From an uncultured Collinsella sp. (GTDB taxonomy: Bacteria > Actinomycetota > Coriobacteriia > Coriobacteriales > Coriobacteriaceae): a stretch of 33,551 nt of DNA. Under the pieces are notes generated by a model. The model was not told the DNA's origin, did not search any database, and was given only the letters and a program-made list of their open reading frames with translations. Position numbers and translations under genes: made by a program. Of the stretch, positions 25,889 through 32,244 are shown in pieces. Where the stretch lies: NCBI GenBank assembly GCA_937989875.1, contig CALKBO010000031.1, forward strand, positions 1-33,551. Reading direction: 5' to 3'. Position 1 is the first letter of the stretch. Each line of letters begins with the position of its first letter.

Positions 25889-26134
25889 ATGGCTACTAAT
25901 CATGAGCTCGCGCTGTACGCTATGACCGGCTGCCCGTATTGCATAAAGGTCAAGCGTTTCCTTGCCGATAACGGCGTGACCATTCCCGAGCGCAATATCT
26001 CGACCGATACCGATGCCGAGCAGACACTCATCGCCGTCGGCGGAAAACGCCAGGTTCCCTGCCTGTTCATCGACGGCAAGCCACTCTACGAATCGAGCGA
26101 CATCATCGCGTGGGTGCAGGAGAACCTGCTCTAG
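25889..26134 (+). CDS. Glutaredoxin
   Basis: This 81-residue thioredoxin-fold protein has the dithiol active site CPYC (Cys15, Cys18), the cis-proline region RQVPCLFIDG and the C-terminal SSDIIAWVQE helix, the standard glutaredoxin layout. It would reduce disulphides or glutathione-type mixed disulphides in the cytoplasm. The start is ATG 25889 behind TTGGAGACC; the frame opens earlier (25850) without a ribosome site. It may be cotranscribed with the TipAS-type regulator gene upstream, which has four metal-binding cysteines, but a functional link is not shown. Confidence 0.93.
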   Translation: MATNHELALYAMTGCPYCIKVKRFLADNGVTIPERNISTDTDAEQTLIAVGGKRQVPCLFIDGKPLYESSDIIAWVQENLL

Positions 26135-26147
26135 TGCAACACAGCCA

Positions 26148-26191
26148 TTGGGGACGTTCTTAAATGACTAGTCGTTAAAGAACGTCCCCAA
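26148..26191. terminator. Perfect hairpin between glutaredoxin and dus genes, carrying the GGGACGTTC repeat motif
   Basis: The arms 26148-26161 and 26178-26191 (TTGGGGACGTTCTT and complement) pair perfectly over 14 bases, and the loop contains the palindrome GACTAGTC (26166-26173). It lies between two convergent stop codons, so it can end both transcripts. GGGACGTTC is shared with the dispersed repeat at 3808 and 16060. Confidence 0.75.
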
Positions 26192-26198
26192 CGACCAA

Positions 26199-27152
26199 CT
26201 AGCCGTGGAAGCGGGCTATGGGTGCAAGTGGCTGCTCGCGAAAGACGCGCTCGACGGCGGCGCGGTATTCGTCGACCTTTTTAGTCTTGCGTACGAGTTT
26301 ATGAACGGTAGCGGGGTCGGCGAAGGCGCATTTGGCGTAGAACCACCACTCCTTCATGCGAAAGACCGCATTGCCGCCAATCTCTTCTGCATATGCCGCA
26401 AACAGCGTGTCGTGGAAGCGCTGCAGCTCAGCAGCCGTTGCAGCAGGGCCGCCCTTGACCATGCGAGCCAGAGCGGGGTTCGCGAGCAGGCCACGCCCCA
26501 ACATCACATGGCGCGTGCCGGGATAGGCCTCCACCAGCGCGTCCATATCCTCAAGATCAAAAATGTCACCGTTATAGGCCACGGGGAACGGCGCACGCTC
26601 CAGCGTCTCGCCATAAAACTCTTTGCGCGGCGAGCCCGTATAGCGGTCCTTCTGTACGCGCGGATGCACGATCAGCTCTGCCAACGGCATGCGGCAATAC
26701 AGATCGAGCACGCGCTCGTATTCGTCGTCATTCTCCAGCCCCAGCCTGGTCTTTACCGACACCGGCAACGGCGACCGCTCGCACACATCGCTTAAGAACG
26801 CCTCGAGCTCGTCGAGATTGCGCAAGAAACCCGAGCCCTTGCCCTTGGCGACAACCGTTCCCGAAGGGCAACCCAGGTTGAGATTGACCTCGCGGTAGCC
26901 CATGTCGGCGAGCACCTGTGCCGCCCACACAAACTCGTCCGCGTTCTTGGACATCAGCTGAGGCACCACGTTGAGCCCCTGGTTATTGGCAGGATCGATC
27001 TCCTTAAACGCCTTGCCGCCAAAGCGGTTTCCCACCCGCGGCGGCGGCAAAAACGGCGTGCAATAGCAATCGAGCGCACCGAAGCACTCCGCATGCACGC
27101 GACGGAACACATGCCCGGTAATCCCCTCCATAGGGGCCAGCGAAAGGATCAT
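26199..27152 (-). CDS. tRNA dihydrouridine synthase (Dus family)
   Basis: Dus enzymes use FMN and NADPH to reduce uridines in tRNA to dihydrouridine. The 317-residue protein begins with the FMN-binding LAPMEGITGHVFRR (5-18), has the catalytic Cys95 in NLNLGCPSG, a conserved Lys in SVKTRLG, HPRVQKDRYTG with the FMN-contacting His, and YNGDIF plus MLGRGLLANP for phosphate binding. It resembles the DusC-like group more than DusB. ATG 27152 is used although only an AAAGG-like site (GAGAAG) precedes it. The target uridine cannot be told from sequence. Confidence 0.93.
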   Translation of the reverse strand: MILSLAPMEGITGHVFRRVHAECFGALDCYCTPFLPPPRVGNRFGGKAFKEIDPANNQGLNVVPQLMSKNADEFVWAAQVLADMGYREVNLNLGCPSGTVVAKGKGSGFLRNLDELEAFLSDVCERSPLPVSVKTRLGLENDDEYERVLDLYCRMPLAELIVHPRVQKDRYTGSPRKEFYGETLERAPFPVAYNGDIFDLEDMDALVEAYPGTRHVMLGRGLLANPALARMVKGGPAATAAELQRFHDTLFAAYAEEIGGNAVFRMKEWWFYAKCAFADPATVHKLVRKTKKVDEYRAAVERVFREQPLAPIARFHG

Positions 27153-27176
27153 CTACTCTTCTCTCATATCAACACA

Positions 27177-27197
27177 ACAAAGGGGCCGTCCCTTTGT
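27177..27197. repeat. Small perfect hairpin ACAAAGGG/CCCTTTGT
   Basis: The 8-bp arms 27177-27184 and 27190-27197 flank GCCGT. It is 25 bases upstream of the dus start on the other side of the coding direction. Its right part starts the CCTTTGTCACAT repeat found again at 27504. Confidence 0.55.
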
Positions 27198-27285
27198 CAC
27201 ATGCATTATGCCTTGCGCTTCAGGCGATTCACAAGGAAGAGGTAGCTACTGAACGATGACCACCCTCCAGCCGCACCCCATACAA

Positions 27286-27468
27286 CGAGGTTTAATACTT
27301 TTCCCGAGAAGTGAACGAGTGAAAACGGGCCCCCGAAGCATCGGCACTTTCGAGATGCAATTTCCTGCGGTTTTGCCAGCCAAATCCTGCGGGTTTGACG
27401 TCTAAAAATGTCGATGCTTCGGAGGTCCAAGTATGGCCGTTCACTTCTCGGAAAAGTATTAGACCTCG
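27286..27468. repeat. 183-bp imperfect palindromic element
   Basis: The left end 27286-27317 and right end 27438-27468 are inverted repeats, matching over about 31 bases with one substitution and one extra C on the left. A second inverted pair, CCGAAGCATCG (27333-27343) and CGATGCTTCGG (27412-27422), is nested inside. TCCTGCGG occurs twice in the centre (27363 and 27385, 22 bases apart). No gene is encoded; frames crossing it have no ribosome site or family resemblance. It looks like a non-autonomous mobile element or a large REP-type hairpin. Confidence 0.75.
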
Positions 27469-27483
27469 ATTTACATGCCACTC

Positions 27484-27516
27484 AATGTGACAAAGTGGCT
27501 GCTCCTTTGTCACATT
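27484..27516. repeat. Perfect 12-bp hairpin AATGTGACAAAG, sharing a motif with 27191-27202
   Basis: AATGTGACAAAG (27484-27495) and its complement (27505-27516) pair perfectly around a nine-base loop. CCTTTGTCACAT (27504-27515) is identical to 27191-27202, so the palindromic element lies between two copies of the 12-mer. The rest of the 27153-27600 gap, about 450 bases, holds no gene that I can support. Confidence 0.6.
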
Positions 27517-27600
27517 CGATGAAAAAGGGCACCGATGTTAGTCGATGCCCCAAAGCGGCTGCAGGTTAAGCCCTACAGCGTATGTCTAAGACGAATCGAA

Positions 27601-28866
27601 CTATTCGTCCCAGGAGAGGTTCTTACCAGTCTTTTTTGCCAGCAGCAAGAACAGGCCGATAATAACGTTGCATGCGATGCAGAAGATGAAGACGCCCTGG
27701 AAGGAGCCGACAAGCTCATAGACCTTCATCATAACGGGCATGCCAAAGGCGCCGACGATATAGCCCACGGAGCAGATCAGCGCGAAGATGCGACCGAAAT
27801 CGCGGGAGCCAAAGACATCCATAACCAAAACGGTCAGGGCAGTGCCAGCGATGACGTACATTACGTCGTTCACGCCTGCTGCGAGGATGCTGAGCGTCGA
27901 GTTGCCGCTGCTCATCATGAGCATGACAAAGGAGAGGATGGAGACAGCGAGCCAGCCCAGAATGGCCTTCGTGCTGCCGAACCTATCGCAAGTGGTGCCG
28001 ACGATCGGATTGAGGAACAGATCGAAGAGCGATGCAGCGGATACCATGAAGCCGCCCACCATGGGGCTAAAACCAACCTCGGAAGCATACGTCGGGAAGA
28101 GCTGGTTCATGCAGCAAGTGAGCTGAACGAGACAGAGGAAGCCGATGCAGAAGAAGAAGGCAGGCGACTTAATGGCGCGCGCATAGCTAACGCCACGCGT
28201 GCTATCCTCGGTCGTCTCCTCGGTCTCGGTGACCGTCTCGCCCTCGACGTAGCCATAGGGCAGCATGCCCTTGTCCTGAGGCTTATAGCGAATAATCAGG
28301 ACGGAAGCGGGGAGAATGAGCACGGCGGAGACGCCAGCGAGCACCAGATAGCCAGTCCTCCAGCCAGCGGCCTCGATGACAGAGGTGATGACGGGGCTCA
28401 TGATGAGCATGTAAATCGAGTTCACTGCCCAAGCGAGACCGATTGCCAGGCCACCAGATTTTTTGAACCACTGGTCAATAACGTCGGACATGGCGACGCC
28501 GGTGGTGAAGGCGAAGCAAACGCCAATCAGGGCGCCAGCGGCGATGAACATCCAGACTTCGGTGTAGAAGGCCATGCCTGCGCCGGCAGCAAGCAAAATA
28601 AGCTCGACAACGGGGAGCCAAACCTTGCCAACGACCTTGGGAATGAGTTTTCCGACAAACGGAAGAGCTGCCGCAAGACCAATGAGCGTTGCGGTGAAGT
28701 AATACGAGAAGATGGAATAGTCAAACCCGAACTCCTCGCACACGGGTGCGACGAAGGAGCCCGCGATGACGCTATAGGATCCGGTCGTGCCGGCAGACAT
28801 AAGGCCGAGCGCGATTACGAGAACCCATGCGTAAACCTTGCTGCTCTTTAACTTTGCATTTTCCAT
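27601..28866 (-). CDS. MFS transporter, probably for agmatine/putrescine pathway
   Basis: The 421-residue protein has twelve predicted helices and belongs to the major facilitator superfamily. Recognisable parts are AGTTGSYSVIAGSFVAPVCE (about 24-43), the loop motif around MSDVIDQWFKKSGGLAIGLA and, in the second half, QLTCCMNQLFPTYASEVGF. It is closely similar throughout to the second MFS gene at the end of the window. ATG 28866 is chosen because AGGAGC precedes it; the open frame to 28899 overlaps the carboxyltransferase-side gene end. It starts 11 bases after the stop of the carbamoyltransferase gene, so it is in the agmatine operon. Classical agmatine operons use an APC-type antiporter, so an MFS here is a substitute. 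Substrate is inferred from context only. Confidence 0.88.
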   Translation of the reverse strand: MENAKLKSSKVYAWVLVIALGLMSAGTTGSYSVIAGSFVAPVCEEFGFDYSIFSYYFTATLIGLAAALPFVGKLIPKVVGKVWLPVVELILLAAGAGMAFYTEVWMFIAAGALIGVCFAFTTGVAMSDVIDQWFKKSGGLAIGLAWAVNSIYMLIMSPVITSVIEAAGWRTGYLVLAGVSAVLILPASVLIIRYKPQDKGMLPYGYVEGETVTETEETTEDSTRGVSYARAIKSPAFFFCIGFLCLVQLTCCMNQLFPTYASEVGFSPMVGGFMVSAASLFDLFLNPIVGTTCDRFGSTKAILGWLAVSILSFVMLMMSSGNSTLSILAAGVNDVMYVIAGTALTVLVMDVFGSRDFGRIFALICSVGYIVGAFGMPVMMKVYELVGSFQGVFIFCIACNVIIGLFLLLAKKTGKNLSWDE

Positions 28867-28877
28867 TGATACAGCTC

Positions 28878-29942
28878 CTAGAGACCCAGAAGGGCACACA
28901 TAACGGCCTTGATGGTGTGCTGACGGTTCTCTGCCTCACGGAAGATGACCGAAGCGTTGGCCTCAAAGCACTCGTCGGCAATCTCAAAGCCCTCGGTGAT
29001 GATTTCGCGATGGAGGTCGTTCTTGCACTGGTCGAGGAGCATTTTGCCGACACGGTGATCTGCGTTATGGACAGAGGGCAGCTCATGCATGCAGAAGATG
29101 TCGGGATTGTTGGTGCGCTTGCACAGCTCGCTGGTGACGCGATAGGGGTACAAAGACTCGGCATCGCCCAGCCAGGAGTTGTAGTCGTCGGGATCCAGAA
29201 CCTCTTCGCCGCACTCGGGGTTGATGTAGCGCCACTCCTCGGTAACGATAACGTCAACGCCATCCAGGGCATCGAGGTCAGAGGTGATGGTAAAGGTCCT
29301 ATTGGGAGCGTACTTGGCGTAGCAGGCCTCCACCTCTTCGATCATTTCCTTGCACATCTGATGACGGAGGTCGTCGGGGCCGATGGCGAGGAAGTCCATG
29401 TCGAGCATAGCGCACAGACGGCCATACCACACCGGGGCGCCGGCGCAGTTGCCAACGAAAGCCATCTTCTTGCCGCGGCTCGTACGCAAACCGCCCCATT
29501 GCTCTTCCATCGTAAGAGCGTCAGCGAGCATCTGAGTCGGGTGATCGCCGAGAGTAAGGGCATTGATGACCGGGATGTCAACCAGGTCGGCGACGTCATA
29601 GAGGAACTGCTCGTCCTTCTGTGCGCGATAGACGATGAGATCATACATGCCGTTAAAGACGCGCATGGCGTCCTTGACGGTCTCGCAGTCACCCATGTGG
29701 GAGTTGGTCAGATAAGTGAAGCCCATGCCCAAATCGTTGCAGGAGGTCTCGAATGCGCAACGAGTACGGGTCGAGCCCCACTCAAAGTTGGCGAGGACGT
29801 TTTTGCCGGGGAAGTAGCGCTGGTCGACACCAGACTTCTTCTGAGCCTTAAGGTTCCAGGCAAGATCGATGAGATAGCGGAAATCCTCGGAGGAGAGATC
29901 ATGGATGTTGATGTAGTCGCGACCGCGGAGGCTGTTGTTCAT
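28878..29942 (-). CDS. Carbamoyltransferase, ornithine/putrescine type (ptcA-like)
   Basis: The 354-residue protein belongs to the ornithine carbamoyltransferase family. It has the carbamoyl-phosphate motif STRTR (57-61), HPTQ (134-137) and a C-terminal AENRQHTIKAVM helix. In ornithine enzymes the second-substrate loop is HCLP; here it is MHELPSVH, with Glu287 in place of Cys. Beside an agmatine deiminase, the likely reaction is N-carbamoylputrescine plus phosphate to putrescine plus carbamoyl phosphate (putrescine carbamoyltransferase). ATG 29942 has AAAGGA upstream; the earlier ATG 30002 is without one. An MFS gene follows 11 bases downstream. Ornithine or another amine as substrate remains possible. 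Confidence 0.85.
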   Translation of the reverse strand: MNNSLRGRDYINIHDLSSEDFRYLIDLAWNLKAQKKSGVDQRYFPGKNVLANFEWGSTRTRCAFETSCNDLGMGFTYLTNSHMGDCETVKDAMRVFNGMYDLIVYRAQKDEQFLYDVADLVDIPVINALTLGDHPTQMLADALTMEEQWGGLRTSRGKKMAFVGNCAGAPVWYGRLCAMLDMDFLAIGPDDLRHQMCKEMIEEVEACYAKYAPNRTFTITSDLDALDGVDVIVTEEWRYINPECGEEVLDPDDYNSWLGDAESLYPYRVTSELCKRTNNPDIFCMHELPSVHNADHRVGKMLLDQCKNDLHREIITEGFEIADECFEANASVIFREAENRQHTIKAVMCALLGL

Positions 29943-29987
29943 GCCTATTTCCTTTCGAATTATTATCAAAATTATTGTTGAATGTGT

Positions 29988-30017
29988 CCCCGAGGAAAAC
30001 ACGGATATCCCTCGGGG
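29988..30017 (-). terminator. Hairpin between aguA and the carbamoyltransferase gene
   Basis: CCCCGAGG (29988-29995) and CCTCGGGG (30010-30017) pair perfectly. On the minus strand it follows aguA by about 50 bases. It could partly stop or stabilise the transcript between the two genes. After it comes a very AT-rich leader before the carbamoyltransferase start, which may hold a separate promoter. Confidence 0.5.
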
Positions 30018-30065
30018 AGCGGTACATGTGGCGCCTAAGCCAAAGAGCGCAGGCTCTAAGGCTCA

Positions 30066-31304
30066 CTAACGACTGGCCGCCACGTCCTTAGTCCAGCAGT
30101 GCACGCCGCCGCCGGACAGGTTAAGCGCGAGGGAATCAATCATGATGACCTTGCGATCGGGGAAGCAGCTCTCAAGAACTGCCTTGGCCTGCTCATCCTT
30201 CTCTTTCACGACCTCGCTCATGCCCTCGTGGTAATAACGCTGGCCAAGAACGACGCCGTTGCAAATCAGGAAGTTGCAGTAGCTCGCTGCGGCGTAGAAG
30301 TGGACGGGGCCCTCGGGCCAGGGGGTGCCATCCATAAACTTGCCGCCCATTTCGTCGATGAAGCCCTTATAGAGCTCGTAATCTTCATCGCCAGGGGCGA
30401 TAACGACTTCAATAGGCTCGGCGGTGGGCATACGAACGATCTCGAAGGGCTTGCCCTCCCAGTCCGTTTCGTTGCTCAGGATCTCGTAGGCTGCCTCAAT
30501 GCGGCGACGAGACTCTGCTCCAGCCTTGCTCGAGGCTGCCTCTTCATCGGACACCTCGGCAAGAAGAATCTTGTTCGGAGTGATAAAGCGACACATCTCA
30601 TCAATGTGAGCTGCAAAGCTCATGCCAAAGACGGGAGTTCCGTCTTCCTTCTCGTCGAGGATGCCCAGTCGATAGTCGTCGTCCTCGAGCATAGGCTGCG
30701 GAAGCCAGATAACCTTGTTGAGGTTGTAGATGCGCTTATACTCGGCCTCTACTTCCTCTTTCGTGAACTCGGGATTACGCTTGCGGCATTCCGTGTCCTC
30801 GATGGCGATCAGAGTGCCGTGACCGTCAAACTCGCGGTCGCCGCCCTCCGAAACCATTTCGGAATTGACGATATCGAAGCAACCGAGCGCAACCGCCATG
30901 TGAACGGCTGCCTTACGTGCGGACTGGCACTCCGGGGAGTTCTTGTCCCACACGCCGTAATAGGTCCAAGCGGGGTTGACCATATAAGAATGGCCCTTGT
31001 CGTCGACCATGATGCTGGGACCGTTGTCGCGGACATAGAAGTTGGAGTCTTCGAACTGCGTGATCTCGATGCGATCGAGATCAACCCCCTCCTCCTTCAG
31101 GCGCGAGCAAGCCTCCTCATAGGAGCCGGGGGTGCCGCAATTGAGGTTGACCGTAACGTCGCCATACTCGAGCAGAGCCTTGATCACGTCAACGCAGGGC
31201 TGGCGGTTATCGTAGCCCTCTGCACGGATGTAATCGGGAAGCCATGTCACATAGACGTTGGAGCGCTTCTCGAACTCGCCCGGCATACGATAGTTCTCGT
31301 ACAT
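30066..31304 (-). CDS. aguA: Agmatine deiminase (peptidylarginine-deiminase-like fold)
   Basis: The enzyme hydrolyses agmatine to N-carbamoylputrescine and ammonia. The 412-residue protein has the guanidine-modifying fold: DSNFYVRDNGPSIMVDDKG (about 92-110), SEGGDREFDGHGTLIAIED with the substrate-binding acids, the catalytic His in SFAAHIDEMCRFI, and the nucleophile Cys403 in SGGGVHCWTKD near the end. It lacks a signal peptide, so it is cytoplasmic and not a secreted peptidylarginine deiminase. It is longer than typical AguA (about 370) and reads HCWT where many have HCIT. ATG 31304 follows GGAAGGACC. A carbamoyltransferase gene follows on the same strand, and a TetR gene is divergent, as expected for a regulated agmatine pathway. 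Confidence 0.88.
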   Translation of the reverse strand: MYENYRMPGEFEKRSNVYVTWLPDYIRAEGYDNRQPCVDVIKALLEYGDVTVNLNCGTPGSYEEACSRLKEEGVDLDRIEITQFEDSNFYVRDNGPSIMVDDKGHSYMVNPAWTYYGVWDKNSPECQSARKAAVHMAVALGCFDIVNSEMVSEGGDREFDGHGTLIAIEDTECRKRNPEFTKEEVEAEYKRIYNLNKVIWLPQPMLEDDDYRLGILDEKEDGTPVFGMSFAAHIDEMCRFITPNKILLAEVSDEEAASSKAGAESRRRIEAAYEILSNETDWEGKPFEIVRMPTAEPIEVVIAPGDEDYELYKGFIDEMGGKFMDGTPWPEGPVHFYAAASYCNFLICNGVVLGQRYYHEGMSEVVKEKDEQAKAVLESCFPDRKVIMIDSLALNLSGGGVHCWTKDVAASR

Positions 31305-31370
31305 GGTTGGTCCTTCCGTCGGGTTTCCCGCGATGCTGTCCGGCCGCGACAATAGCGGGGTTTCACCTGC

Positions 31371-31445
31371 TATAGTACTACTATACCTACCGTTCGGTAG
31401 ATAATTTTGAATAATTGCCGCTCGCCTACTGATACATACCGTTCG
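31371..31445. promoter_or_regulatory. Palindromic operator candidates between aguA and the TetR gene
   Basis: TATAGTACTACTATA (31371-31385) is a perfect palindrome with one central base. CTACCGTTCGGTAG (31387-31400) has perfect 6-bp arms around TT. The nonamer TACCGTTCG occurs in the second palindrome (31388-31396) and again at 31437-31445, where ATAC...GTAT also flanks it. These fit paired binding sites of a TetR dimer in the shared promoter region. Binding is inferred. Confidence 0.6.
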
Positions 31446-31528
31446 CCGTATATAGTGGTCATGTTTGGACACGAATTGATGTTCCGTTGCCATCCTTAAT
31501 AATGTTGGTAGTGCGGAAGTGATTTGCA

Positions 31529-32107
31529 ATGGAGAAATGCAGCGTGAGCACAAGAAAAAAAATATTGGACGCAATGTACGATCTTGTGGCAGAAGTCGGT
31601 TATGACAAAGCGTCTATCGGAAAGATTTGCGACTTTGTCGGTATATCCAAGCCGTCGGTGTACTACTACTTTCCCTCAAAAGAGGAGATTTTCACTACGC
31701 TCTTGGACAGCATGTTTCCGACCATTGACTATCAGCGCGACTACTCGCTAATAGTCGATAGGGACGGGTTCAAGGCCGCGCTTATCGAGCTCGGCAATTC
31801 AGTTATAGGTGGCTATCGAAGCGATGAAAAGCGCCGGCGCGTGCTGGCCGAGGTTAGCGTTCAAGCAAATCGAATTCCTGCAGTTCAGGAACGTCAAGCG
31901 ACGGCGACCAAACGAACCATGGATGCGCTTAAAGACATCCTTCTTCATGGTGTAGAGATTGGCGCGTTTTCCGATAGCGCCGACGTAATGCTCTACGTAC
32001 AAATTCTTTATACCGTTCTGGAGGGAGCAAGCAATACGGTCGCTCAAGGTGAGGATATTGATGAGAAAGCGGTTTGGGCGGGAATAGTCGAGCTTATGTT
32101 CAAATAG
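31529..32107 (+). CDS. TetR/AcrR family regulator
   Basis: The 192-residue protein has the TetR DNA-binding domain at its start: RKKILDAMYDLVAEVGYDKA (about 9-28), SIGKICDFVGISKPSVYYYF and PSKEEIF. The remaining helices form a ligand-binding domain of unknown specificity. The start is ATG 31529; GTG 31544, which has GGAG at nine bases upstream, is an alternative. It is divergent from aguA, and palindromes lie in the gap between them, so it probably represses or controls the agmatine genes and itself, with agmatine or putrescine as a plausible effector. That is inference. Confidence 0.92.
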   Translation: MEKCSVSTRKKILDAMYDLVAEVGYDKASIGKICDFVGISKPSVYYYFPSKEEIFTTLLDSMFPTIDYQRDYSLIVDRDGFKAALIELGNSVIGGYRSDEKRRRVLAEVSVQANRIPAVQERQATATKRTMDALKDILLHGVEIGAFSDSADVMLYVQILYTVLEGASNTVAQGEDIDEKAVWAGIVELMFK

Positions 32108-32168
32108 ACCAGCCAAGCTGAAGCGCATGTTGGCGCCCATGGTGCCTGCGGGCAACCTTTAAAACGAA

Positions 32169-32210
32169 AACAGGGGTCGACTCCAATCTGGCTTGGAGTC
32201 GACCCCTGTT
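32169..32210. terminator. Bidirectional terminator between the TetR and second MFS genes
   Basis: The arms 32169-32186 and 32193-32210 are perfect 18-bp complements around TCTGGC, with AAAA before and TTG after the stem. It lies between convergent stop codons. Confidence 0.85.
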
Positions 32211-32244
32211 GCGTGGCAATCTATGCCGGTGCAATCGGCGCTTA

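Noticed and set aside
27206..27513. Short minus-strand open frames across the palindrome
   Set aside because: They only follow the inverted repeat sequence, have no ribosome site and resemble no protein.
27535..28851. 438-codon plus-strand open frame opposite the MFS gene
   Set aside because: Antisense shadow of the transporter; acidic, repetitive composition with no family match or ribosome site.
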